NCBI GenBank assembly: GCA_964459325.1
Contig: CAYWKU010000021.1
Coordinates: 1 to 56,569, forward strand
Reading direction: 5' to 3'
Source: CAYWKU01 sp964459325
GTDB taxonomy: Bacteria > RBG-13-61-14 > CAYWKU01
DNA: 56,569 nt
Shown here: positions 43,494 to 51,790 of the stretch, one piece after another
Numbering within the stretch: position 1 is the stretch's first letter
Layout of the letters: each line of letters opens with the position of its first letter
The notes under the pieces: model-generated
What the model saw: only the letters and a program-made list of their open reading frames with translations
The model's database searches: none
What the model was told of the DNA's origin: nothing
Translations under genes and position numbers: made by a program

Positions 43494-44115
43494 ATTTGCT
43501 CTCTTCGGGCGGGAAAACGGCCTTGGAATAATACCTGTAAGGCTCGAATCCCATTTTTTCCCAGAATCTTTTCCCGGCCTCATTAACCGCCAGGTATTGC
43601 AGGTCCACCATGTATAATCCGCGGGAAAGGAACCATTTTTTGCATTCGGAGAACAGCTTGCCACCGACTCCATGACGACGATACTCGGGAAGAACATAAA
43701 AATCGGCGATGTATCCCCTTTTGGCAGGTAACGCTATCTGCGATATAGTGCGCCTTTGTTCAAATTTTGATATCAATATCTCCATAAAGTCCCGCAATTT
43801 CCTGAGTAAGGTCACGGGAAGTTTTTTGAGGTAGCTGGATTCGGCGCGTTTAACTTTCACAGGCGCCACAGGAACCAGGCCCTCGCCGTAGACTATGGCC
43901 ATGCGGGCAAACCCTATCACATCCTCACCCTCACAAGCCAACAGTATATGATTCATCGGAGGGTTCATCATGGCCCGTATAAACCAGTGCGGGTCAAAAG
44001 CCGAATTGGGCCGGGCGAACGGGTCCATCGAAAACTGTTCGTTCAGGTGACCGGCGAAGAGTTCTCCCACCTTCTCCAGGTCGCCTTCTCCGGCCTCTCT
44101 TACCTTTATGTCCAC
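43492..44115 (-). CDS. GNAT-family N-acetyltransferase
   Basis: 207 residues. The acetyl-CoA site is IADFYVLPEYRRHGVGGKLFSECKKWF (about 141-166), followed by VNEAGKRFWEKMGFEPY, the usual GNAT end. A long insertion with KLPVTLLRKLRDFME lies between strands 3 and 4. Substrate unknown. Its stop lies in the tRNA terminator; the start is divergent from apbE. Confidence 0.85.
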   Translation of the reverse strand: MDIKVREAGEGDLEKVGELFAGHLNEQFSMDPFARPNSAFDPHWFIRAMMNPPMNHILLACEGEDVIGFARMAIVYGEGLVPVAPVKVKRAESSYLKKLPVTLLRKLRDFMEILISKFEQRRTISQIALPAKRGYIADFYVLPEYRRHGVGGKLFSECKKWFLSRGLYMVDLQYLAVNEAGKRFWEKMGFEPYRYYSKAVFPPEESK

Positions 44116-44170
44116 TGTGCTATCCTTTTATTCGATGAGGGTTTTGATTCCGGAAATATCGCCCAAGTAT

Positions 44171-45139
44171 ATGAGGGTGTCAACCGCAATAGTCATTGCC
44201 GCCATAACGGTACTCGCGGCCTGCCCGGACAAATCAAAGCCCTCTCGCGAACGCTCGGAAATTCTCATGGACACTCTTGTACTCATCAAGGCCGACGGTT
44301 GCGGTGAGGACGCTCTTTCCACCGCTTTCGAAGAAATCCGCCGCGTTGAAAGTTTGATGTCGCGGTTCGACCCGGAAAGCGAGCTGAGCCGGCTCAACAG
44401 GTCCCGGGGAGAACCGGTGGAGGTTTCCGAACGGATATGGGAGGTGCTCCTGACGGCGGAGCGCATACATAAATCCACCGGGGGCGGCTTTGACCCGACC
44501 ATATCCCCCGCTTTCAATTTGTGGGAGAGCGAAACCTCCGCTCCTTCCGGCAATGAACTCCGCGAAATCAAAAAGCTCACCGGCTGGGATAAAGTCAAGC
44601 TGTCTCACGGGCGGAATGTATCCATGAAGCCCGGCATGTCCTTGAACCTCGACGGAATAGCGAAAGGTTATGCCGCCGACCGGGCGGCGCTGGCCCTTAA
44701 AAAACTCGGCTGCACAAGGGCCCTGGTAAATGCCGGAGGGGATATCCGCCTGTATTCCGAAAAAGACGAGACGCCCTGGAGCGTGGCTATCGAAACGGGG
44801 AACTTAAAGCTTGTTTTGCGCAATGCAGGGGTGGCTACTTCCGCATTGGACAAAAGACGCTTAACCGCCGGCGGGAAGAAATATCCGCACATTTTAGACC
44901 CTTCCACACTCAAGCCCATAAAAACCTCAGTAATCAGCGCCACCGCCGTAGCCGATACCGCCGCCGGGGCCGACGGGTGGGCCACGGCCGCCATGGTAAT
45001 GGGGAAGGATGTTTTGAAAAGAGCCGATAAAAAGAATGTAGCGCTCGCGGTTTTTACCGAAAAGAACCGCTGGAAGTTCAATCGCGCCTGGAACGAGCGG
45101 CTGCGCTACGAGCCGCTTTCCCCGCCCGATAAGCCATAA
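44171..45139 (+). CDS. apbE: FAD:protein FMN transferase (ApbE-like lipoprotein)
   Basis: It attaches FMN to Thr/Ser of exported flavoproteins such as Rnf/Nqr subunits. From ATG 44171 the product has a signal peptide with lipobox VLAAC (Cys18), so it is an envelope lipoprotein. Two in-frame ATGs upstream (44108, 44135) would make the signal too long. ApbE motifs are MDTLVLIKA, ESLMSRFDPESELSRLN, LDGIAKGYAADR and VNAGGDIR. No Rnf or Nqr genes are in view. Its last 62 bp overlap the convergent nucleotidyltransferase gene. Confidence 0.88.
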   Translation: MRVSTAIVIAAITVLAACPDKSKPSRERSEILMDTLVLIKADGCGEDALSTAFEEIRRVESLMSRFDPESELSRLNRSRGEPVEVSERIWEVLLTAERIHKSTGGGFDPTISPAFNLWESETSAPSGNELREIKKLTGWDKVKLSHGRNVSMKPGMSLNLDGIAKGYAADRAALALKKLGCTRALVNAGGDIRLYSEKDETPWSVAIETGNLKLVLRNAGVATSALDKRRLTAGGKKYPHILDPSTLKPIKTSVISATAVADTAAGADGWATAAMVMGKDVLKRADKKNVALAVFTEKNRWKFNRAWNERLRYEPLSPPDKP

Positions 45140-46277
45140 GGTGGCCGGCCAAATCGAAACCGCGAAGCACTTTTACTATTCGCAACAGGTATGCAAACCA
45201 ACTTCGTGGAAATCCTTTCAAATCGGGATAAGCCCGGGTCATGTACGACTCAGGAGGGAATACCGCCCTGAACATTCTGTACAAGCGACCCGTCAGGGAT
45301 TTTTCTTCCCCGGCCAGCGCCACCAGCCAGCTCAACTCGGGCAGGCGCCGGCCTTCGTAAATCCGGTCGGAGAGCATCCCGACCAATCCGCTGTCCACTT
45401 TCTTATATCCGCCATAAAGTTTTATCTTTTCCTCCAGACCCGGCGGTTCAAGAAGTATCTCGCACAGCTTTATCGCGTTCCAGAAAGACGGCTCTATACC
45501 CCATTCGGAGGCGGCGCCGGCCAGGTAGTCCCAATCCAGATTTCCTCCGAGATAACGCCAGATGAAAGCGAAATCAATTACGAACTTAAAATGCATGGGA
45601 ACCAGTTTTTCCGGATGATGAAGGGAGGCGTTTATTACAAGATGAAGGAGCGTATCTTCGATGGAAGGCAGCAGACCCGCCGGCCGGTCGCTCAATCTCC
45701 GGGCGCGCCCCCATATCTTAGCCTCGTCTATATTCAACGGGAACCTGGAGAAGGCGAAATGAACTTCCACCGGAGTTCCGCCCGGGGTGTATCGCAAGGG
45801 AAGGTGGTGGTTTTCGTGCAGTTCGCTTTCGGCTTCCGCGGCATTCCAATCCATCTCGTCCATTAGATTTTCCACCGTTGCCAGGTCCTTTGCGTTTACA
45901 AAAATATCCATATCCGAAAGCAGGCGCATTCCCTTCTGCGGATACACCCCGTCCTTTATAAGAGCCAGTCCTTTCAGCAACAGTATATCGATACTTTTCA
46001 GGCGGGCCTTTTCCAATAAGCCGTCCAGCTCCCTGAAGATAATCGCGTTGTTGGCTGCGACGTAATGACGATACTTATCCAGGTTCTGTTTGTTCCCGGG
46101 AGATATGCGGTCGGCGCCTTCCGAAACGGAAACGAGGTATCCCAGCGCGGGGTTCAAGCCGCCGTCGGTGGTAAGCAGGGATTCTTCATCACCGGTATTG
46201 AAGTACTCCGGCGAAATTTTCTCGCCGGCCAGCCACGCTTTCAGGCACGCCAGTAGGGTTTGATTCCCGTTGCTCAT
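45078..46277 (-). CDS. PF14907-type nucleotidyltransferase of the peptide-modification cluster
   Basis: 399 residues resembling the uncharacterised nucleotidyltransferase family found beside lasso-peptide and HPr-kinase-related genes. The active-site pattern is LLKGLALIKDGVYP (Lys102) followed by RLLSDMDIFV (Asp122, Asp124). A helical C-terminal half ends in an Arg/Ala-rich tail. In related loci such proteins may transfer a nucleotide to a peptide or partner protein; this is not shown. It starts directly after the B2-like gene (0 bp) and is the last gene of the cluster. Confidence 0.75.
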   Translation of the reverse strand: MSNGNQTLLACLKAWLAGEKISPEYFNTGDEESLLTTDGGLNPALGYLVSVSEGADRISPGNKQNLDKYRHYVAANNAIIFRELDGLLEKARLKSIDILLLKGLALIKDGVYPQKGMRLLSDMDIFVNAKDLATVENLMDEMDWNAAEAESELHENHHLPLRYTPGGTPVEVHFAFSRFPLNIDEAKIWGRARRLSDRPAGLLPSIEDTLLHLVINASLHHPEKLVPMHFKFVIDFAFIWRYLGGNLDWDYLAGAASEWGIEPSFWNAIKLCEILLEPPGLEEKIKLYGGYKKVDSGLVGMLSDRIYEGRRLPELSWLVALAGEEKSLTGRLYRMFRAVFPPESYMTRAYPDLKGFPRSWFAYLLRIVKVLRGFDLAGHLMAYRAGKAARSAAARSRRD

Positions 46278-46721
46278 TTACCCGGCGTTCTCCGGCGGAT
46301 ATACGAAAGTCTGATGATATTCCCATGCAGTATCCCCGTCCGGCGGCAGGGGAACATCATCGAGCGACACCCAGCTATGCCCTTCATTACCTTTTTCCTG
46401 AGCCCTTTTGATGCCATAGTGAATACGGACGGGAAACCCGTTCTCACGAAGAAACCTGTATAAAATCAGCGACCTTTTGAAACATGTGGGCTGGAACATG
46501 CCCACCTTCCGGTTAAGCCACCAATTGGCGTAAACGATTATCTTATCGTGACCGACGCGGCCGTTCCGTCGACGGGGAGTAAGCTTTTCAATAAGCTCCT
46601 CCAGCCCGTAGCGGCGGCTAAGTATGGGTAAGCGCGCTATGCAGACGGGTATTCGGAAAAACGTTACTACATCGCCCGGAGTATCGAAATACTTCAGGGC
46701 TTTTTGAATGGCGCCGCGCAA
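46278..46721 (-). CDS. Lasso-B2-like transglutaminase-fold protein
   Basis: 147 residues matching the Transglut_core3 (lasso peptide B2 protease) family. The catalytic triad is visible as Cys80 in PTCFKRSLILYRFL, His115 in GHSWVSLDD and Asp121. In lasso pathways B2 cuts the leader from the precursor with help of the PqqD-like B1. It lies 10 bp after the large lipoprotein gene and 0 bp before the nucleotidyltransferase gene. Confidence 0.8.
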   Translation of the reverse strand: MRGAIQKALKYFDTPGDVVTFFRIPVCIARLPILSRRYGLEELIEKLTPRRRNGRVGHDKIIVYANWWLNRKVGMFQPTCFKRSLILYRFLRENGFPVRIHYGIKRAQEKGNEGHSWVSLDDVPLPPDGDTAWEYHQTFVYPPENAG

Positions 46722-46731
46722 TGTATTTCAA

Positions 46732-48699
46732 TCAGCGGTCATATACCGCCGGAGTACAATGTGCGTCCGTCTTAATGCCCTTCATGTCGATGAGAATCCG
46801 ATGGTCATCGCAAACACCCGGCGGCGCGGAGTCCCCCCATGTACAATCGGCATCCCCGACGTGGTGCTTAAAGCTGGTAAAAACCACCCTGCCGGTCTGG
46901 CCACACTTCCAGGGGTCATAATAGTCCTTGAAGTTGACATAGGTTTTAAACTCGTCTCCTTGCTTAACCCCGGGGTCCAGGTACTCGTATGGTAACGGCG
47001 CCGAAGCCGGGTCCGAAGGCGCCTCCAACCGGAAAAGCCTGGTGGGGAAAGACCTGTCGCATACGACCTTCCACTGGCAACTCGGGACCGTATCTATCAC
47101 CAAGCCGTCCCTGTAAACTTTATAATGGTCGACCACGTTGGAAGTCGATTCCACCGCCGGCCAGCTCAACCGCACGTTAATATCAGTTCCCGTGGCAGTT
47201 GGAGCGGCAGGCTTGTTGGGTTTAAAACTAAAAATCCCCTCCCGGTTCCGAACCGTCTTTTCACCGTCATTAGAACTCGAAACCTTGCTCGAAACCGGTG
47301 ATGGTTTGGACTGAACCCGCCCGCAGGTAACTGTGGCGGGAGAGGAAAGGTCGCTTTCACCGTCTGCGTCTACAGCGGAAACTCGATACTCGTAAACGGT
47401 CTGCCCGTCGCAGTCGACGCTTTCGTCGGTATAGTTACATCTACAATGATAACTGTAAATCAGGCACCCGCCGCCCTTAAAAAGCACTCCCTTTGAATCC
47501 GGAGCCACGCTTATACCTCCCTGGGCCAGTGTTTGGTCCCAGAATGTCATCTCATTACCTGTGCTCGTCCCCGTAGCCGGGTCCGTCGGCTTCAGATATA
47601 AGTTAAACTTCAAAATTTTTCCTTCGGTGCCGTGGACCCAATCGGGGCAACTGCCGGCATAAGGGTTGGGGTCCCCCTTGGGATAGGGAGGCGGCACTTC
47701 TTCATCAACCCTTCTCCCATACAAAACATGCCTTCCGTCGGGAAACGAAACGGGCAGGGATTCGCTCCTGTCGTCACCGGTAGTCAAGGGAGTGAGGGAG
47801 GCGTCGGAAGAACAGTCCTGCAAGGCGGTAAGTATGTCCAGCAGATAAACGTCGGCGGCGCCTAGCGCCGGGTCTACATATCTTACATATATTTTCTTTC
47901 CGTCCTTTGTGAATCCACCCGGAAGCAGGTAACCTTCGGGGAAACATGTAAGTCTTACAGCGCCGCCACCGTCCGCCCGGGCCAGTCCTATATCCGCTTC
48001 CGAGGGATGCCCCCATGAGAAAGCAATCCAGCCGCCGTCAGGTGAGGTAATGGGAGAAAATGAATAATCGCCGGTACTCACCACCGCCGCGGTTTCGGAC
48101 CCGTCAACGGAGGATGACCACGTTTCGGAAGAGCCGCCGGGAATAATATATTGAAACACAATCCGGTCCCCCACCGAAACCACATCAAGCCATACTGTGA
48201 TTTCGCCGGCCCCATAGGCATTATCCAGCATCACTGTAATATCGCCCGAGGTTTCATCGACTCCAAGATTTTGCAGAAAATAATAGTTTCCTTCCCCTAT
48301 GTAGCCGTCGGCGGAGCTCGGCATTACGCTTACACCGCCGGTTTGAGATTGAGCGATTAACCAAACCCTTTCAATCGTCTCGTTGCCGTCATTTGTAACC
48401 CTAAAAGTAACGTGAACCTCATTTCCGACCACGTTCACCGATACTACTTCCAGTGTCACCCTTTCGTTCACGGATTCCAGCGTTACCGCCGGAGTGTCGA
48501 AAAAAGAACGGCCCGAAAAAGGAGGGGGATTCAACCGGTGGGTCGCCGCCCCCCCGTCAATACTTATCTCCATACTGTAGAAAGTCGGCTTCAGCCCTTC
48601 ACGTTCATCTCCTACGCCGAAATCCGAACAAGCACACAAGCAAACAAAAAACAGGGCTATAGCAGGCGCTATCATATGCCATCTTACCCGCAATTTCAT
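46732..48699 (-). CDS. Large lipoprotein with propeller-like and fibronectin-III-like parts
   Basis: 655 residues. The signal peptide ends in LCAC (Cys about 21). Residues about 40-190 are beta-rich. About 190-420 hold TolB-like segments (SPITSPDGGWIAFSWG, SFPDGRHVLYGRR). From about 420 there is a fibronectin-III-like part with VYEYRVSAVDADGESDLSSPATV and a second such unit (VRLSWPAVE). There are many Cys. The start is ATG 48699 with GGGGAGG upstream; the longer open frame overlaps the radical SAM gene. Its place between two modification genes suggests it belongs to the cluster, but its role is unknown. Confidence 0.7.
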   Translation of the reverse strand: MKLRVRWHMIAPAIALFFVCLCACSDFGVGDEREGLKPTFYSMEISIDGGAATHRLNPPPFSGRSFFDTPAVTLESVNERVTLEVVSVNVVGNEVHVTFRVTNDGNETIERVWLIAQSQTGGVSVMPSSADGYIGEGNYYFLQNLGVDETSGDITVMLDNAYGAGEITVWLDVVSVGDRIVFQYIIPGGSSETWSSSVDGSETAAVVSTGDYSFSPITSPDGGWIAFSWGHPSEADIGLARADGGGAVRLTCFPEGYLLPGGFTKDGKKIYVRYVDPALGAADVYLLDILTALQDCSSDASLTPLTTGDDRSESLPVSFPDGRHVLYGRRVDEEVPPPYPKGDPNPYAGSCPDWVHGTEGKILKFNLYLKPTDPATGTSTGNEMTFWDQTLAQGGISVAPDSKGVLFKGGGCLIYSYHCRCNYTDESVDCDGQTVYEYRVSAVDADGESDLSSPATVTCGRVQSKPSPVSSKVSSSNDGEKTVRNREGIFSFKPNKPAAPTATGTDINVRLSWPAVESTSNVVDHYKVYRDGLVIDTVPSCQWKVVCDRSFPTRLFRLEAPSDPASAPLPYEYLDPGVKQGDEFKTYVNFKDYYDPWKCGQTGRVVFTSFKHHVGDADCTWGDSAPPGVCDDHRILIDMKGIKTDAHCTPAVYDR

Positions 48700-48728
48700 A
48701 TTTTTTGCCTCCCCTCGGCTCATATCGC

Positions 48729-49736
48729 TCACTCGCAGACCCACTCGTTGTCGGGAGCCAGCTCCTTTAGCCACTTTAACTTGTTGAAGTATCTTAAACA
48801 ATACATGCAAGGATAATAGTCAATTTCCCCGAATGTCCCTTCTTTTATTTTCCGTATTTTGCCTTGGTTCAACCCGGCGATAATGGAAACCAGGCGCTTG
48901 TGAGCGTCCCACAGGTCCATTTCGGCAAGGTTCCCCCCAATCACGTTATTATCGTTTCCGTCCCCGGCGGTAAAGTAGGGCAATATACAACAGACGGCGA
49001 GGTTGCCGTGGCAGTCCACGTGGGCATCGCCCATTTGCATGGAAGAACATTGATAAAAAGCCAGGGGGGAATACCCCCCCGCGCACATAACCACGTGAAG
49101 TTTCAGCATCCTGCTCAGCCTCATCACCTGATGGTCGACATCACGCCACTTCTCCCGCGGCAATATCATGTCGTTCCTCACCAGGTCGGGAGTCGGATGC
49201 ATGTGGCTGTACTCAACGGTTTCCGCACCCATTTTAACCGCCTCCACGGCAATCTGCTCGACTTCGTGCACGTTGAGCTTGTTTACGCTCATTTTCCAGG
49301 CTACGCTCACTTCGTTAGACTTGAGAAAGGCCGTGGTGGCCATCACCTTCCTGTAGACTCCCTCACCCCGGATTTTATCGTTTGTTTGTTCGGTAGCGCC
49401 TTCAATGCTGAGGGATATGCCGGTCAGGCACTTCTTACGTTCCTTGTCCTTGATAAGCTCGGCGAGCCTTTCTTTCTTCACCCCGTTGGTGACGATATAG
49501 TAGTGCAACTTGTTTCTGGCCACGATATCCACCATCTCCAAAATACGGGGATGCATAAAGGGCTCGCCGCCCGTAAAAATAACACTGCGCGTACCATAAC
49601 GCCCGCATTGCTCGATGGCCTTCTCAAAAACGTCCACCGGCAGGTGGGTGGGATTGTGCCTGTCAAGACGAAGGCAATGTTTGCAACTAAGATTGCAGGC
49701 GCTGGTTACATCAAAGGAAATTCTGGTAAAGCTCAC
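48729..49736 (-). CDS. Radical SAM protein with SPASM-like Cys-rich C-terminus
   Basis: 335 residues. The 4Fe-4S/SAM cluster motif is CNLSCKHC (Cys14, 18, 21) and FTGGEPFMHPRI is the GGE motif. After about residue 220 further Cys (MCAGG, QCSS, VDCHGNLAVCC, PCMYC) look like auxiliary-cluster ligands of the SPASM/twitch type. Such enzymes install thioether or C-C crosslinks in RiPP precursors, or epimerise residues. It follows the HprK-like gene by 25 bp. Confidence 0.85.
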   Translation of the reverse strand: MSFTRISFDVTSACNLSCKHCLRLDRHNPTHLPVDVFEKAIEQCGRYGTRSVIFTGGEPFMHPRILEMVDIVARNKLHYYIVTNGVKKERLAELIKDKERKKCLTGISLSIEGATEQTNDKIRGEGVYRKVMATTAFLKSNEVSVAWKMSVNKLNVHEVEQIAVEAVKMGAETVEYSHMHPTPDLVRNDMILPREKWRDVDHQVMRLSRMLKLHVVMCAGGYSPLAFYQCSSMQMGDAHVDCHGNLAVCCILPYFTAGDGNDNNVIGGNLAEMDLWDAHKRLVSIIAGLNQGKIRKIKEGTFGEIDYYPCMYCLRYFNKLKWLKELAPDNEWVCE

Positions 49737-49761
49737 TTCTCTTCCTCTTTATTATTATTAA

Positions 49762-50754
49762 TCAGAAATCCAATTCCACCGTTTCCAACACACGTTTTAC
49801 GCCCTTTACGGGGTTATCATAAATATCGGCGCCGGAAAAAAGCCTGTAACACCGCGCTCCCTGCACTACAGCTTTCAAAGCTTCCAAATGAGCCTTGGCC
49901 GGAGGTTTGCTGAACAATACGTAAGGACTGTTTCTGATTATCTCGTTAAGCGCTTCCAGTGTCCCCATTTCTTCAACTCTACTCGCGGGATTATCCACTA
50001 TCCTGGAAAATAATATCACATCCGGAGGGCTCATGTAACCTATCCTCAAATCTCCGTACACCTCCTCACCCCAAATAGCCCGCTTATCGTTGTCCGGAGA
50101 ATACGGTTCGGTATCGGCCAGGAAACTCAACTCCCCCATCTTCTCGGAAAGAGCCGGCGGAATATGAAACTCGGTAAGAAAGGGCAAAAGCCTGATTCCG
50201 CCGTCTTCGTTCCTGAGCAGTATCGTGTCGTCGGTGAGCCACTTCCAGCCATGCTTGATAAGTGAGACGGCAAACGTGGTCTTGCCGGATGCGGAATCGC
50301 CGGTTACCACCACACCCTTTCCGCCGGGCGAGGTAAGCCCGGCGGCATGGAGAAAATACAAACCGTGATACCTCAAAACCTCCATCAAAACTATGTTGAA
50401 TATCCCGTGAGTAAAGTAATGAGGAACGGCGAGCAAATCGTCCGCAACCGCGGCATCCACCCGGCCCGCTTCGCTATCGAAAACAAACGCCGATTCCGAG
50501 GTTACGTAGTAATACCTGGCGCCAAACCTGAAGCCCGCAATTCCCAGATAGTTAAAAAACCAGTCCGCTCCCTCCGGTACTTCCGGCAAGGTATCGAAAT
50601 GTCTTCTCAGCTGGAAAAAGATAGAAGGGGAGGAAGATTCCTCATCGAGATAAGAAAAAAGATAATCCCGGACAATTGCTTCCACGTGCGGGTCATCGAA
50701 ATTTATTTCAAGGACCGGGTCATGTAACTTCAATCTTATGGAACGAAGAGTCAT
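49762..50754 (-). CDS. HPr kinase-related (PEPCK-fold) kinase
   Basis: 330 residues. The kinase core has the P-loop GDSASGKTT at 152-160, preceded by FLHAAGL (His136), and WLTDDTILL. The 130 N-terminal residues are not those of HprK. Proteins of this sort occur with PqqD-like and nucleotidyltransferase genes in the HPr-rel-A type systems and in some lasso clusters, where they phosphorylate the precursor's C-terminal Ser. The precursor here ends GTVL, without a terminal Ser. No HPr gene is near. Confidence 0.8.
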   Translation of the reverse strand: MTLRSIRLKLHDPVLEINFDDPHVEAIVRDYLFSYLDEESSSPSIFFQLRRHFDTLPEVPEGADWFFNYLGIAGFRFGARYYYVTSESAFVFDSEAGRVDAAVADDLLAVPHYFTHGIFNIVLMEVLRYHGLYFLHAAGLTSPGGKGVVVTGDSASGKTTFAVSLIKHGWKWLTDDTILLRNEDGGIRLLPFLTEFHIPPALSEKMGELSFLADTEPYSPDNDKRAIWGEEVYGDLRIGYMSPPDVILFSRIVDNPASRVEEMGTLEALNEIIRNSPYVLFSKPPAKAHLEALKAVVQGARCYRLFSGADIYDNPVKGVKRVLETVELDF

Positions 50755-51145
50755 CTAAGTAGAACGTTCTCAAACAGAATCGGGCCGTCTCACCACATAC
50801 ATTATACATTATGGGGCTATTTGCGGCCGGGACGCCAGGGCCACCACTCTAATTCCCGACCACTCATATCGCTTCTCGAATGATTAATACGACGCGGTGC
50901 CCCGAACTTTTAATATTTCGGCATTCGGTCCAATGCCATTTCACAACAAATCAGCGTCCGGTGCAAATCAATACTGTCCAACAAAATCGGAAATCAGGCA
51001 TTTCGGACAGGTTAAGCCACTGATTTCATTGAATTTTACCGCAAAGGCCCGGAACAGGTTCCCTTTGTGGGGCATATGCTGTCCAAAATGGGAGGTTATA
51101 GCAATTTTCCGCGATTTCATCCAAAAAACCTCTCGAAAAACCCCG

Positions 51146-51169
51146 GACAAGGGGCTTAAGCCCCTTGTC
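51146..51169. repeat. 24-bp palindrome of the GACAAGGGGC family
   Basis: A perfect palindrome, GACAAGGGGCTT/AAGCCCCTTGTC, identical to those at 32817-32840, 34995-35018 and 56517-56540. Confidence 0.9.
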
Positions 51170-51263
51170 TCCTCCGATGCGAAAAATGTTACTGCTCATA
51201 ATCGAGCGAATGCTGTCCAACCAAATATCTTTATTGGACAGGGTTGGGTGCAAATATATAATA

Positions 51264-51293
51264 GGCGAAAGGAGAGCGCACCCTCCCTTCGCC
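51264..51293 (-). terminator. Hairpin downstream of the precursor gene
   Basis: An 11-bp stem, GGCGAAAGGAG/CTCCCTTCGCC, with one mismatch and an 8-base loop. The minus-strand continuation is TATTATATATTTG. It lies 61 bp past the precursor stop and could limit readthrough into the kinase gene, giving more precursor than enzyme mRNA. Confidence 0.5.
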
Positions 51294-51354
51294 TTGGATT
51301 TTAGGTCCCTTAAAGAAGGGATTTTTTCGATTTTCGAAATGGGCCTGGAAACTA

Positions 51355-51672
51355 TTACAACACAGTGCCCGGAGCTCCACCGGTTCCGGGAATAACGGTA
51401 CCGGCGCCGGTTATCGTACCGGATTCGCCGTAGTCTTCACCCGTGCCGTAATCACTCATGCCGTCGGTACCCAGACCGTCGCCTACCGACAGGGTTCCAC
51501 CCAAGGGCTTGCCGGTGTTTGTGAGCGTACCTGTCGGGCCTCCCGTCATGGTCAGAGTACCGCCCGTACCGTTTGTGGTACCAAAAGTAATGTCAACCAA
51601 GGGCTCATTTCTTTTCACTTCGGGTTTTACATATGCCTTTTTGGCCTCAGGACCCAAACCTCTCTTCACCAT
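51355..51672 (-). CDS. Candidate RiPP precursor: leader with YVKPEV, Gly/Thr-rich core
   Basis: 105 residues, with AAAGGAG upstream of ATG 51672. Residues 1-30 are basic and contain AYVKPEVKRNEPLVDITF, like the YxxPxL/V leader motif read by PqqD-type recognition domains, with a Thr near the expected cleavage site. Residues 31-105 are almost only Gly, Thr, Ser, Asp, Pro and Leu, with repeats GGTLTM, TGTLTN and GGTLSV. No Cys is present. The core is longer than known lasso peptides. It may be a substrate of the radical SAM, kinase, nucleotidyltransferase and B2-like enzymes here. It could also be a structural protein sharing only the leader. Confidence 0.65.
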   Translation of the reverse strand: MVKRGLGPEAKKAYVKPEVKRNEPLVDITFGTTNGTGGTLTMTGGPTGTLTNTGKPLGGTLSVGDGLGTDGMSDYGTGEDYGESGTITGAGTVIPGTGGAPGTVL

Positions 51673-51790
51673 TATTCACTACTCCTTTTCCCGGACCCCC
51701 AAAGCGGGTTAATCCTGAATTTGCTCCTCGATTTTTAAAGCAGCTTCCCGGGGAAGCCTGAAAAACTCCCCCGGGAAGAAGAAATCGTTT

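Larger units (their letters stand above)
50755..51354. other. Non-coding spacer within the peptide cluster
   Basis: No supported gene. It holds a minus-strand TATAAT (50801-50806 complement), the 24-bp GACAAGGGGC palindrome (51146-51169), scattered CTGTCCAA words including an inverted pair (51210-51241), and the hairpin after the precursor gene (51264). Confidence 0.6.

Noticed and set aside
50761..50770. AGAACGTTCT palindrome before the HprK-like gene as a LexA box
   Set aside because: It lacks the four-base spacing between GAAC and GTTC of known SOS boxes.
50924..50937. 14-base word TTCGGTCCAATGCC, whose complement occurs at 35190-35203
   Set aside because: In 56 kb several chance 14-mer matches are expected and the flanks do not align.
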